Made by a program: the position numbers and the translations under genes. Below the pieces are notes generated by a model. The model did no database searches. It was not told the origin of the DNA and saw only the letters and a program-made list of their open reading frames with translations. Below are positions 1-10,532 of a DNA stretch of 64,000 bases, piece after piece; positions within the stretch are counted from its first letter, which is position 1; each line of letters begins with the position of its first letter. The stretch comes from Hymenoscyphus infarciens (taxonomy: Eukaryota > Ascomycota > Leotiomycetes > Helotiales > Helotiaceae). The stretch is taken from positions 1-64,000 of the forward strand of contig LLCB01000238.1 of assembly GCA_001414345.1 (NCBI GenBank). Direction: 5' to 3'.

Positions 1-193
1 TAGTAGATATATATATCTACTACTAGTAAGAATCTAGTAGATATATATATCTACTAATACTAAAAGTTTAGTAGATATATATATCTACTAATACTAAAAG
101 TTTAGTAGATATATATATCTACTACTACTAAAAGTTTAATAGATATATATATCTACTACTAGTAAAAGTTTAGTAGATATATATATCTACTAG
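1..193. repeat. Tandem array of a palindromic 34-bp unit
   Basis: Six copies start at 1, 35, 69, 103, 137 and 171, a constant 34-bp period. Each copy has a 22-bp self-complementary core (half-site TAGTAGATATA) followed by a 12-bp AT-rich spacer. The copy at 137 has one changed base near its edge, and the spacers vary slightly. The array starts at the window edge, so it may extend further. The cores could extrude as cruciforms. No protein similarity or coding potential is seen. Confidence 0.95.
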
Positions 194-268
194 AAGGCTG
201 CGCTCCTTTCTTTACAAGGGCTGTATCTAAGCGTAAGATGTGGGCCTCGTTAGGGCCTCGTCGCATGC

Positions 269-944
269 CTAAGATGGTTTCATAATCCTTTCCACTACAC
301 GCTCTTTAGTCCAACCAGAAGCCCAATCAGGGCGATAGCAAGCTTTGACATATTCCCAATACTCGGGGTAAAACCCAGATAGCTCCCAGTCTAAAATTGC
401 AACCACCTTATCTCCCCGCACAATGATATTTCGTGAAGTCAAGTCGGAATGAGTAAGTACTGTTTCGTGGGCCGGCAGAACTCTGATGAATTCCGCCACC
501 ATATCCACCCAGACATTATCTTGCGAGAGTCTCATAGCGTTAATCAACCCGTCATGAATCGCCTGGAGTGTCTTGGAAGAATTGATCCTCGCAATGGGTT
601 CCATCTACAGCTCCAATAGTTTCGCTCTTGATGGTCCGTAGCTCGTCCATAAAGGTTTTCAGTTGATTTATAATAGAAATTTTCCACTCCTCCGTCCCAT
701 CATCCCAGACGTCGCGTAGCACATCCCCTTCAACAAATTCCATCAAAATACAGTATTGGCCGGTTTCTTCCACAACATAAGTACTGAAGACCTCTGGTAC
801 CGGTATCAAAGTCTTTGACCGAACCAACTTCATGGTAGCAGCTTCAGCCGCCCGAGTTGCGGTACCGGTTTTGGCCACAGTATGAGAATCGACTTTCCAG
901 ACACCCGGGGTGGTGTCGGGGCAAGCGGTTTGGCCGAGGCCCAT
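269..944 (-). pseudogene. Aminoglycoside phosphotransferase-family (APH) relic, frameshifted
   Basis: Two overlapping minus-strand frames (944 down to 552, and 604 down to 269) together match a fungal APH/choline-kinase-like protein. The N-terminal part has the lobe with VAKTGTATRAAEAATMK; the C-terminal part has the catalytic loop HSDLTSRN and the metal-binding ILDWE. The frame changes near 560-585, within a stretch that would normally be one continuous linker, so a single indel is the simplest reading. An intron there is not supported by splice signals. The N-terminal frame runs open towards the inverted-repeat element at 1013 without a convincing start, so that insertion may have removed the 5' end. 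APH-family proteins are widespread in these fungi, and the substrate cannot be told. Confidence 0.8.
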
Positions 945-1012
945 TCCGCCGGGCTTAACTTGCGACCAGAACTTTCCATCGTAGGGTGAAACTCAAAGAG
1001 TTGGGTCGAGGT

Positions 1013-1107
1013 ACTATCCCCCCCCCCTAAATAAAATGTAGAGTGCACAGACATTTAGTATGGCACAGCGGCCGTGCGCTTACATTTTATTTAGGGGGGG
1101 GGATAGT
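1013..1107. mobile_element. Small C/G-capped inverted-repeat element (MITE-like)
   Basis: The arms at 1013-1040 and 1081-1107 are near-perfect reverse complements: ACTAT, then a run of 10 C, then TAAATAAAATGTA, mirrored by TACATTTTATTTA, a run of 9 G, then ATAGT. The 40-bp loop contains a sequence that recurs exactly at 10290-10324. There is no open reading frame of note. A TA target duplication is possible but cannot be proven from one copy. It lies at the 5' side of the APH relic. Confidence 0.75.
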
Positions 1108-1237
1108 AGTAGGGGATGGTGTTTGCGGAAAGAAAGTGTTGTTGTGGGAAAACAAGCTGCAGTTGGTTAGGTTGCCTTTCGCCGTTGGCGCCAACCCCTT
1201 TTGTACTAGTAGATTTTGGAGATCTTTTTTTTTCTAG

Positions 1238-1284
1238 ATGGGATGAGCAAAGTGAAGTTAAAGTAGATGCTTTGCTCATCCCAT
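1238..1284. repeat. Perfect 15-bp hairpin
   Basis: Arms ATGGGATGAGCAAAG at 1238-1252 and its exact reverse complement at 1270-1284 are separated by a 17-nt loop. A T-rich run sits just upstream. It could be a relic of another small inverted-repeat element; no function is evident. Confidence 0.85.
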
Positions 1285-1987
1285 GCTCTCGATATAGCTT
1301 CTGTAATCGCAACAGTTATGAGCCCGGTTTGCACATACAGTGTACTTTACACTTGTAGTATACTCTTACAACTTTATCTTCTGCTTACGCATTTAACGTT
1401 GCGACGTATTCAGAACGCTCTCCGCTGTCGGCCAGCGTAACCAACCCCTCGATGCTCACGTTCGACGAGCATTCGGAAGCTCTACTACGAGTACAGCTCT
1501 CCTTACTTCGAATACGAGACTTTCTCAACAAGCACGAACAAGGACTCTCCTAACAAGCGTGGACAGGACTCTCCCACGGGACTCTCTCAACTTCGAATAT
1601 GGCGAAAGCTCTACTACGAGTAGGCATTACAAACCGGAAGCCCAGTGGCGCGCTAGCTCACCCTAAGGGGTGCTCGAAAATACACTTCGAATTCGGAAGC
1701 CTAGTACTCTACGAAGCTGGCATACAACGCTAACTACAAGCTACTACATCTTACAAACGCTACCCGCTATCTTCACCAAAATAAGGGAGGAAGTTAGACA
1801 GGATCTAGGAGTAGGAACTTACTCTTAAGAATGTTATCTAGGATCGCTATTCAAGAGTTTAAAGTAATATACATAGCTCTATAGAACTCTCTAGAGTAGA
1901 AATAGAGAGCGATATAGTTAAGAGGTTCTTTTATAATCTGGTTTAAGTTTATAGGCCTAGGAAGCTGTCTTCTAGACCTAAGAGGTA
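1285..1987. other. No gene; degenerate repeat sequence
   Basis: The 16-bp string AGCTCTACTACGAGTA occurs at 1478-1493 and again at 1607-1622, with similar neighbouring words, suggesting a decayed internal duplication. After about 1780 the sequence becomes AT-rich and full of stops in all frames. No supported gene. Confidence 0.6.
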
Positions 1988-2098
1988 TATTATAGAAAAG
2001 AGAGTCTTATATAACCCCTTTTCCTTATATATATAGCAGAGTTTTCATCTTCTAAATTCAAGCTCCTTAGAGCGTTTTCAACCTAAAAATACGTTATA
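1988..2098. mobile_element. RIP-mutated copy of the 113-bp LTR-like element
   Basis: It aligns along its length to 59760-59872. Both share the core TATATATAGCAGAGTTTTCA and the later AGCTCCTYAGAGCGTTTTCA. Apart from a two-base shortening of a G run, the differences read as C-to-T or G-to-A in this copy (for example CACGTGACC becoming TATATAACC). Flanks AGGTA and TAGTA could be a decayed 5-bp target duplication. Confidence 0.75.
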
Positions 2099-2840
2099 TA
2101 GTATTAATCCAGTTGCTTTTAGTAGATTTAGAGAAGACGTAATACTATAATAAGTGAAATCCTAATACTAGCTAATTTGTTACTAACTTACTATTACGTT
2201 ATAAGGTTTAACCTAAGAGTAGTACTTAGTTCTATACTTCTATTTATACTACCTAGACCTCTTTTAATTACTCTATTACTATTACTAGAGATTCTTTACC
2301 TCTTCTAGTAATTCTCTTAACTTAAATATAGTATATACTAATAATATAGAATAACTATTATAAGTATTACCTCTAATCTTAGATTAGTATATAGCTCTTA
2401 CCTTCTTAGAGTTATATATAATTCCGCGGTATATCTAGAGTAGAAGTTCTCTAGTATTAGTAAATATATAGAATTAGCTTTAGAGGCTTTTTTAATTAGT
2501 TCGTTTTAGTAGTCTATAGATACTACTATTAAGTAAATAAGCTATATAGGTCTTTTTTACTAATATCTAGTATATTACTATATATAACGTAGCTTCTTCG
2601 TAGAAGGTTAAGAGGTCTAAAACTCTAATAGTCGTAAAAGAGGTATTACTACGTCGCTTTTTTAACTTAAACTTAGCTCTATAGACAGTCTTAGAGACGA
2701 AGTAGAACTACTAGAGGTTTATAGAATACACTATATATAGATATTAAGTCTTCGTATTCTAATTCTTAAAATCTACTAATGTATTTATATTATAATCTCT
2801 AAAAGAATTCTTTAAATCTAAATAGAGTTTTATAGATATT
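2099..2840. other. AT-rich RIP-degraded DNA, no gene
   Basis: Very AT-rich, with stops in every frame. Nothing recognisable beyond general degraded repeat character. Confidence 0.7.
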
Positions 2841-3118
2841 TATAATAATAAGACAGGAGTAGAGTAGAGAAGTAGTCTATTCGTAGTTATTAATACGAAA
2901 ACTAAAGGTAAAGAGCGAAGATAGCTCTAAATAATACTAATATATAAGAGGTTTAGATAGTATAAAAGAGTCCGAAACCGACTAACGTTATACGTCGGCT
3001 AATATAAAAGCCTGAACCTATGTAACCTTTCTAAAATAGACAATATAAGACAATAACTACTGAAACCTTATATATAGTAGATACTCCTAGCTATCTAAGA
3101 TAATAGTATACTATTATA
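2841..3118. repeat. Left LTR of the 2.3-kb element
   Basis: 278 bp, matching 4859-5136 in the same orientation with transition differences only. Contains the diagnostic string AACGTTATACGTCGGCTAAT. Confidence 0.85.
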
Positions 3119-4555
3119 TCTCTCTCTCTTAAAAAAGACTCGTCCTCGAGTCTATCTCTCTTATTGTTTAGAGTTAAATTAAAATACTATAGTATTTATT
3201 ATATTTATTAATTTTGTTATAAGTGAGAAGGTAGATTAGAGTCTAAATCGTAGCTGACTCGGTTTGAAGATTAATTATATTTTATTATAAGCGAGACGAG
3301 ATGTCGACTTTAGGTTCGAATCGTAACTGAACTAATTCGTAGATGCTTATAAAAGAGAGAATTCGTTTCTAATCCTTTAATATTAAAGTAAGCGTTTACT
3401 AAAAGAGAGTAGTCTGATCTATCTAAGAGGTTAGAAAAAGTTTAAAGTAAAAATCATAAAGTAGAGTCGAAGGCGAATATTGAGAAGTAAGTTATAAGTA
3501 ATAGTAATAACTTAGTTAAGAGCTTACTTCGAGAGTATACTAACTTATATCCGATTCGAGTTTGAATAAAAAAAGAACTTTTAGCCTAGCTAGAAGTAAA
3601 AAGAAAGTAAAGAATATAAGACTCTATACTAGAGTTGATAAGGTTTTAGATAGTTAAAGGCGAGGTTATTTCCGAAGTTATTAAGTTATTTTAGCTAGTT
3701 AAAAGAGTTTAATACTAAAGTTATCGTATTACCTTATTCTCTCTCTAAATTAGAGTACTTAAGGACTTATTTATCTTCTGATTTTAAAGAAGAGTCGCTA
3801 TTATATTATAAGAGATTTAGACGAGCTAAGGTATATCCTATATATAAAAAAACTATTTCTATTCTCTCCGAGTATAGCTATACTCGAAAAGCGAACGTTT
3901 CTTTAGTATAATCTTCTTCTTAATTCCACTTCTATCTCTTTTAACCTTTATACTAGTAGCTAGGACTTAGTCTATAACTGTAGTCTTTTAAATGTTTATT
4001 AATAGAGGTATTTTTAAAGAAAAAGTTTAAAGTTAGATAATGTTTAGTTAGAATTAATAGCGATAACTTAGCTAAGAGCTTGCTTCTAAGTTTCGCTCTA
4101 ACGGAAAGCGTATTTTAACTGATTTATATCCGAGTCGAGATTCGAGAGAAGTGGTGAGAAGGTATTAGAGGCAGCTATATCCCTTAAGCGAGAGAGGTCT
4201 GAATTCGAGCTTTGAAAAGCAAAGGAGGATTCGAACGAGGAGGGTTTGAAAGAGGGTCGGATCAGTGAGGGTTCGAAGGTGGGAAGGTTATTAACTTTGA
4301 AGTTCGCTTATAATTTTATCCTCTATCTCTCTAACCGATCGTTTTATCCTTTGTGTACCTTTTGCCTCTATCTCGTCTGCCTATTATTCGTATATCGTCT
4401 GAATTTGGGAAGGTTGTCTTTGAGGCTAAGCCCTTGTTGTTTCGGCGTGCGGTTGCGAGTCGGAGAGGGTTTAGAGAGTCTTTCGAAAAGAGAGGTAGCT
4501 CTAGAAGGTCGTTTAACGCCTCGTAGCGGAACTTAGGAAGGGGGGGTATGATTAG

Positions 4556-4720
4556 AAGAGGGTCCGTAGACGCTAGAAGGGGGGGATCCGAAGATACTAG
4601 AAGAGGGGTCCGAAGACGCTAGAGAGGGGGGATCCGAAGATGCTAGAGAGAGGGATCCGAAGATACTAGATAGGGGTTAGATACTAGAAGAAGGGGATCC
4701 GAAGCTAGAGGGGGGGTCTT
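4556..4720. repeat. Imperfect tandem repeat of a GGGATCCGAAG unit
   Basis: About six imperfect units of 25-32 bp centre on GGATCCGAAGATACTAGA with variable G runs between. They lie inside the LTR element, in its less AT-rich part. No coding sense. Confidence 0.75.
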
Positions 4721-4858
4721 AAGCTAGGTGTTGATTCGAGAGTCGCTAGCGAAGGGTTTAGGAAGCCGTTTTTAAAGAGGTTCGTAGAGTTAGTAGTAGA
4801 GAGGCCGGAATAGAAGTAAGGTTAAGAAGTCTAATAAGAAGAGTAACCTTTAGTTTAA

Positions 4859-5136
4859 TATAATAATAAGGCAGGAGTAGAGTAGAGAAGTAGTCTATTC
4901 GTAGTTATTAACACGAAAACTAAAGGTAAAGAGCGAAGATAGCTCTAAACAATGCTAATATATAAGAGGTTTAGATAGTATAAAAAGGTCTGAAACCGAC
5001 TAACGTTATACGTCGGCTAATACAAAAGCTCGAACCTACGTAACCTTCTTAAAATAGACAATATAAGATAATAACTACTAAAACCTTATATATAGCAGGT
5101 ACTCTCAGCTATCTAGGATAATAGTATACTATTATA
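4859..5136. repeat. Right LTR of the 2.3-kb element
   Basis: 278 bp direct repeat of 2841-3118, immediately followed by the target duplication ATATT. Confidence 0.85.
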
Positions 5137-6232
5137 ATATTTTAAGATAATTAGTATATAGCTTTTTTATAATTCTATTTTCTAATAGTTAGATTAAATA
5201 TCTACTACTTCTATATCTTTTAATAATTAGTAGAAAAAAAGAGTAAACTATATTATAAAATTTCTATTTACTAAATAAAGCGACTAGCTTAAAAAAGCTA
5301 ATATATATTAATAATCATCTATCTTTTTCTAACGATATATCGCGCTAATTATATTAGAGTAAAAAATTCTCGATTTATATTAAAAGCTAATTATTAATAA
5401 TTTATTTATATAAAAGTATTAGTATTTAAGTCTAACTATATATCTTTAATTAAAAGTATAAATAAGATAAAAGAAGATTTATTACTAAATAGATAATAAT
5501 TCTTAAAATTATCTTTTATAATATCTCTCTATCTCTCTAAAATTATAACTTAATTTAACTAAACTTACTTAAAAAATATATAAATATCAATTATAGTATA
5601 TAAATAAATTATCTTTTTCTATTATCTAAAGAAAATGCTATTAATATAAATATTTAAACTAATCAGTAAAAGAGTATTAGAAAGCCTGTTTCACTAGAAA
5701 TTTATTACTAAGAGAGATATTCTTTAATATATAAAGTAATCTTTAATAATTATAAGAAAATAAGTTATTCTAATAAAGTAGAGAAAGATAGAAAGATAAA
5801 ATCTATTCTAGAAGTAGAACAGAGATTACGTAGTAGATTTTTTAGTCTATAATAGATATATAACAAATTATATAGCTACTTAAATACGATTAAAAGCACT
5901 CTCTCGTTCTATTCTATCTTATTAGTTCTAATTCTTCTTATTAAATTCTATCTCGTCTTATTATATTCTTTACTATCTTATCAATAGTCTATATAACTAT
6001 AGAAAGGAACGAATAAGTGAAGAGTAGATTACTATTAAAATAGAGAAGAAGTATATACTCGTTATAACAAATAAAGAACTGAACTGGGTATCAAGACTAT
6101 CCTACCACCTATCAAACAAGCATACGTCTAACCACTAATCCAACCGAAAACCTCCTTTCCACATCCTATTCTATCCTAAATATAAGACACCATCGTAAAC
6201 TCTCTACTCTCATCCACTATCACCCACCACCC
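5137..6232. other. AT-rich degraded DNA, then gene-flanking sequence
   Basis: 5137-6060 is extremely AT-rich with no open frames, likely a RIPped transposon of unknown type. Composition returns to normal at about 6080, which is the 3' flank of the next gene. Confidence 0.6.
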
Positions 6233-9200
6233 TCACAACCAAAACAACCACCTACCACCCCCCACCACTCCCCTCCCAACCCCCAAAACAACCCTAGCAA
6301 TAACAACCAAAAACCAAACCCACCACATAACCCCCACGAGTCCCCACTCAACCAACACCCATCCCCCTCTCCTTAACCACCGAAATCGTCGTCTCCGTCT
6401 ACGCATCATAACATCAATCTTATCTCCAAGCCGTTTAACCATAAGAGTCTGCCCCATAACTAAATCCTTACTTACTTCATCCGCTTCATCGCCCGTTTTA
6501 CGCGTCATAGGCGTAAGGTTATTGGTGAGACGAGATTGGAGGGATTCGATGTTTACTAAAAGGTCGTTGATTGTTTTCTGTGAGAAGTCGTCTGCGGAGG
6601 ATTTGAAGACTCGGGAGGAGAGTTGGATATCAGTGCTTAGGAGCTGGGCTGCTAGGATATGTTGTCTACTCCTCGGCGCTACAAAGTTCGTAGTTTTGTT
6701 ATCCGGTGCGAGTTGAACGATGCCGGAGTAATGGGGACAATCAGCATCCCTTAGATCCTGGAGTTCCGCCGCCCTCCTCGAAATTTCTTTCGCTTTAATA
6801 CCCGAACCGAGAAGGAGGGCGCGAACACGAGCGATCTCGACTTTAGTCATTGAACCCCGTTGCACGGAGACTTCGCGGTCGGAGATGGACCAGTGCCGTC
6901 TACTTTCTGTTGATGCTCTGCTTTGTCTGCTGACTTCGAGATTTGCGAGACCAGTCATTGGAAGGGCGTTTCGTCGCTGGCCTGGCATCCCGAGGATTTC
7001 ATTGAGACGAGCGCCTGTTGCTAAACTCTGCCGGCGAGAATCAACATCGGAAGGAGATGAATCTCGTGATGGACGAATGGCAGGTCCATCAGGCGAAGAG
7101 GCTGGTGATGAGTTATGTACATCGATTCTGGGAGGTGGTTTGAGTGTCGAGGTGCTGCTTGGTATTGTTTCTTTAGACTGGGGTTCGGATTTGGATTTCA
7201 ATTCATCGGTTCGACTCTTTGTGGGACGTCCTCGACCTTCGAAGGGAGATGTGAAAGTTGGGAGGTCGTGAGAATAAGGCGCTTCCCCTCTTTTGGCGAG
7301 TAACTCTGACATTTCCTCGTCTGAGATTCCCACTGAACTTGCTCGCGAATGACTAACTTGAGTCTTTGATTGTGGGTCTTTGACATCTTCTGCCTCCGAC
7401 TCGTCGGTGGAAAATCCAGAGTTGAAACTTGGTAACTGTTCTTTGGCACTTTTCCAGATAAAATCACTAACTCTCGTGACTGGATTGCGACTACTCTTGA
7501 AAAGACCCTTGATACCGGAATCCTCTCCTTTTGCTTTTCGTAAACTTCCGTTCTTCTTGAGAGGAGGCTTTACAGTTTCATCCGTTTTACGGCCTGTTAA
7601 CAGTTTCACAGGACTCATCGACCGCCTACGTCTTTCAGCCGTACTTGGACTTTCTGGGGCAAGTTCTTTGAGATGAGCTGAGAGGGGCGAGTCTTCCTCA
7701 AATGGTAAACGTTGACGACTTCGATCCGTGCTTTGATCACGGAAAGGTGTGATTTTGTGCCTGGGCTTCGACAGAGATCTCCTCAATGGAGAAGTGGATC
7801 GACTAGCAGGAGGTGATAGATCCATAGCTATACTTGGAATGAAGGCAAGCGAAGCTCTTGAAGCTCTCGTCTCCGGAGAACTAGGAGCAGTATTATCAAG
7901 TTCCTCCATAGAACGCCGTGGGTTGACACCTGAGACTTCAAGACTTGCTCTACCGGATGAATAATATCGGGTTGGGCCTCCAACTGTTTCCTTGTTGATG
8001 ACAGACCCGGATCGACTGTTCACAGCTGACCCGTTCTTAGTGGATTCCGGCCTTGCTACGGCTACTGGTTTTTGGAAATCGCTCGAGTATCGTGTCCGCT
8101 GCTTATCGTCGTTGGAAAGATTCCAATCGCTCTCTTTCGACTCCCTCGCAAGCATTTCCATCATCTGTTTTTCTAGAATATCCGCCCCATGACGATCATG
8201 GCTATCTGTTGTACCACTTCGCCTCTTTCCAGATGATTTGTGTGGGCGGCGATCACTCTCAGAGGAAGAATCTGACCTGCTTCTGGAGCGAATCTTGTGG
8301 CCCCCATGTTCTGCTGGACTGTGATGTCCATGATGTCCGCGTGCAGCATCTCTCACATGTCGCAGTTTCTGTTTGGCTTTTGAAGTAGCGCTATCCGAGT
8401 GTTTTTCCGTTTCGGATTTTACAGATTTGAAATCAGGTAACTTCGTATCAATTCGTAAATCGGTCTCGGGGGACTCTAATTTCTGATGAGCGGGACTGGG
8501 TGTGTGTTGAGGAGTTGGGTCAACGCTCCTTCGTGACATTGGGCGCTTAAGTTCGGCCTTTTGTGGAAATATCCTTCTGCCATGATTATCCTCAATCAGT
8601 TTCTTGTGATCTTCCTGCTCTAACCAAAACACGTCTGCTAACATATCCGTCGGGTCGGTAATCCAATCATTTCGAGGGCGTTTCACTCTTTGATTTTTAC
8701 TGATACTAGATTTTGGGGACGCATGCGGAGAAGTTGCTTCTTCTGAGGGCTCGGACAAAATGGGCAAGAACAGGCAATCCGAAGTTTGGAACTCCTCGAG
8801 CGAAGATTGTTTTGATACATCATCGACCCATGATGTCACTTTATCAATATCTCCAAAGCCTTCGGCCTCTCCGTTAATAGTATTGCCAGTGCGGAGACGA
8901 ACCTTTCGATTCCTGATATACTGCAGAGGATTATAAGGTCTTCCCAGTGGCCTAGGTGTAGGGAAAGTTGTAGAGGTTGCTCTGGAGGCAGGAGCAGAGG
9001 TGGGGGACGTTGGGTCATTTCCGGATTCCTCAGTAGTGGTACATTCAACGTGAGGTTGCGGTTTCAAAGGGGGTAGATATTGCAGCAAGCGACGATACTG
9101 AGCCATAAGTTCAATCGCATTCTTGGCTTTTTCCGCACGGGCTAACGTTGATTGTGAGAACTGATACTGATAGCTCCCTTCAGTATGTGATTCGAAGGCA

Positions 9201-10072
9201 GGTTGCAAGGGGCTGCTGGATCTATGGCCGGAGGGAATCCTGGGTAGTGATGCTGTTCCTCTTTCCCCACGCTCTGGCTTCGGTGATATATTTCTAGATG
9301 ATCGCCTTTGTTGCTGTAGATGATGGCGAAGACTCCCCCCAGCAAACCCTTCAGCAAAATCTTGGGTAATGGGTGGCAGAGGGGTTGATATGTTCCGCCT
9401 GGCAGCAATTCTCCTGCTTTCATTCAAATTGAGAGCCAAATTCACAATTTGGGCAGAGTCCACATCAAGACTCGGAGCCGTAGGTTTATCTTCCCCATTA
9501 TTGTCCCCTTCGGCCCCATCGTATTTTGTAATATTTAAACTTTTCTCCTGCCCCGGTGATGCATTCGTCACGTTGCCAGCTAACGGGCTGCTACGAACTC
9601 GTGTACCAAGGCTGGAAAGCGTCTTCGGATGCCTTTTCTCGAGATTGGTACTTCGTATTGGAGCTTTGCCCTTTCGATCGTGGGCCGGGGCGCGTTGGCG
9701 CGGGATATGCTCTGGCTCAGGTAGATTTGACGACGGAGGCTCGAATGCCGATTTCGATAATAGAAATCCACCACTCGACCTGCTCCTATGGCTTCTATGA
9801 CTTCCCTTCCCACTCTTTACTGCCGCCACTTGTTGTGCTTCCAGCTTCCCATTCTCTTCTTCATCATCGTCTGCCACTCCCCCGGTGTGCTCAACAAACG
9901 AAGAGGCTTCTTGATGACTTGCGGTACTCGATTCGCCCGTGTCACTGCTCCCAAAACTGTATCGCACGTTCGAACTCGATGTACTGGTCATTGTTCGACG
10001 GTCGAGGGGGGATGTATGCGATGCATCTCGGCTCCGAATGACATCTGGGGGAGCCTTTGGTTGCGAGGCCAT
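6233..10072 (-). CDS. Large disordered, C-terminally membrane-anchored conserved fungal protein
   Basis: A single 1279-codon exon. Most of the protein is Ser/Arg/Pro-rich and probably disordered. A conserved central block around residues 310-500 contains RPYNPLQYIRNRKVR, a WVDDV segment and NDWITDPTDMLADVFWLEQE, a combination I associate with uncharacterised proteins of filamentous ascomycetes. A C-terminal part (about 1100-1230) is helical, and the last 60 residues hold a basic RRRRRR patch followed by a long Trp/Val/Leu hydrophobic stretch, so a tail anchor is likely. The start ATG at 10072 is the first in frame. Function is unknown; a cortical or organelle-membrane scaffold would fit but is only a guess. 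Many open frames on the other strand here are shadows. Confidence 0.8.
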   Translation of the reverse strand: MASQPKAPPDVIRSRDASHTSPLDRRTMTSTSSSNVRYSFGSSDTGESSTASHQEASSFVEHTGGVADDDEEENGKLEAQQVAAVKSGKGSHRSHRSRSSGGFLLSKSAFEPPSSNLPEPEHIPRQRAPAHDRKGKAPIRSTNLEKRHPKTLSSLGTRVRSSPLAGNVTNASPGQEKSLNITKYDGAEGDNNGEDKPTAPSLDVDSAQIVNLALNLNESRRIAARRNISTPLPPITQDFAEGFAGGSLRHHLQQQRRSSRNISPKPERGERGTASLPRIPSGHRSSSPLQPAFESHTEGSYQYQFSQSTLARAEKAKNAIELMAQYRRLLQYLPPLKPQPHVECTTTEESGNDPTSPTSAPASRATSTTFPTPRPLGRPYNPLQYIRNRKVRLRTGNTINGEAEGFGDIDKVTSWVDDVSKQSSLEEFQTSDCLFLPILSEPSEEATSPHASPKSSISKNQRVKRPRNDWITDPTDMLADVFWLEQEDHKKLIEDNHGRRIFPQKAELKRPMSRRSVDPTPQHTPSPAHQKLESPETDLRIDTKLPDFKSVKSETEKHSDSATSKAKQKLRHVRDAARGHHGHHSPAEHGGHKIRSRSRSDSSSESDRRPHKSSGKRRSGTTDSHDRHGADILEKQMMEMLARESKESDWNLSNDDKQRTRYSSDFQKPVAVARPESTKNGSAVNSRSGSVINKETVGGPTRYYSSGRASLEVSGVNPRRSMEELDNTAPSSPETRASRASLAFIPSIAMDLSPPASRSTSPLRRSLSKPRHKITPFRDQSTDRSRQRLPFEEDSPLSAHLKELAPESPSTAERRRRSMSPVKLLTGRKTDETVKPPLKKNGSLRKAKGEDSGIKGLFKSSRNPVTRVSDFIWKSAKEQLPSFNSGFSTDESEAEDVKDPQSKTQVSHSRASSVGISDEEMSELLAKRGEAPYSHDLPTFTSPFEGRGRPTKSRTDELKSKSEPQSKETIPSSTSTLKPPPRIDVHNSSPASSPDGPAIRPSRDSSPSDVDSRRQSLATGARLNEILGMPGQRRNALPMTGLANLEVSRQSRASTESRRHWSISDREVSVQRGSMTKVEIARVRALLLGSGIKAKEISRRAAELQDLRDADCPHYSGIVQLAPDNKTTNFVAPRSRQHILAAQLLSTDIQLSSRVFKSSADDFSQKTINDLLVNIESLQSRLTNNLTPMTRKTGDEADEVSKDLVMGQTLMVKRLGDKIDVMMRRRRRRFRWLRRGGWVLVEWGLVGVMWWVWFLVVIARVVLGVGRGVVGGGRWLFWL

Positions 10073-10289
10073 TTTGAGGTGGTTATCAGCGTTGAAAGGT
10101 CCTAGAGCGGACCGCGAGGCCTCGATGCGTCATGTCATTGCGGGACAAATATCCGGGGAATATGCGAAGGCGAAGCAAGGAAGGAGTGAAGCTGGTTGAT
10201 GGAGCGTGAGAGGTTGTTGTCGCGTTGGATCATTTTCACATGACTTTACAAGGAGGCCTCTTCCGGAACCTGGGCCTATCCTCCCCCCT

Positions 10290-10324
10290 CTGTGCCATAC
10301 TAAATGTCTGTGCACTCTACATTT
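10290..10324. repeat. Second copy of the loop module of the 1013-1107 element
   Basis: 35 bp identical, in reverse orientation, to the segment at about 1036-1070 (contains CATACTAAATGTCTGTGCAC). Flanked by CTCCCCCCT on one side and CCGGGGAG on the other, so remnants of C/G caps may remain. It lies about 220 bp upstream of the gene ending at 10072. A short AT dinucleotide run follows at 10342-10359. Confidence 0.85.
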
Positions 10325-10532
10325 AGTTCCGGGGAGTACAAGATATATATATATATATCAACGGGTGGACGGGTGGGAGCTAATAACTTTATTTACTTCA
10401 CAGTTGTACATAGAAGTGTGTCTTTTGGGTTTTTGAATTATCTATTCATGGCATCTGAGGCTATTGTAAAGTACAGCATCCCCCTCCCAAACGCCTCAAA
10501 ACTCCACACTTTTAAAGCCCATCACCCATCAC

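Larger units (their letters stand above)
2841..5136. mobile_element. RIP-degraded LTR retroelement, non-autonomous
   Basis: Two direct repeats of 278 bp (2841-3118 and 4859-5136) bracket 1740 bp of internal DNA, and the whole is flanked by a perfect 5-bp duplication ATATT (2836-2840 and 5137-5141). The two repeats differ by scattered C/T and G/A transitions only, as RIP would give. Termini now read TATA...TATA, consistent with an original TG...CA after RIP. No reverse transcriptase, integrase or gag can be read internally, and at 2.3 kb it is short, so it may always have been non-autonomous. Internal GC is uneven: AT-rich to about 4140, then a G-rich block to 4800. Confidence 0.85.

Noticed and set aside
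1..193. CRISPR-like regular repeat spacing
   Set aside because: Spacers are near-identical 12-bp AT sequence and the host is a fungus; it is a tandem palindromic array.
6522..9800. Many plus-strand open frames of 60-160 codons
   Set aside because: They lie opposite the 1279-codon gene and have its complementary composition; shadows.
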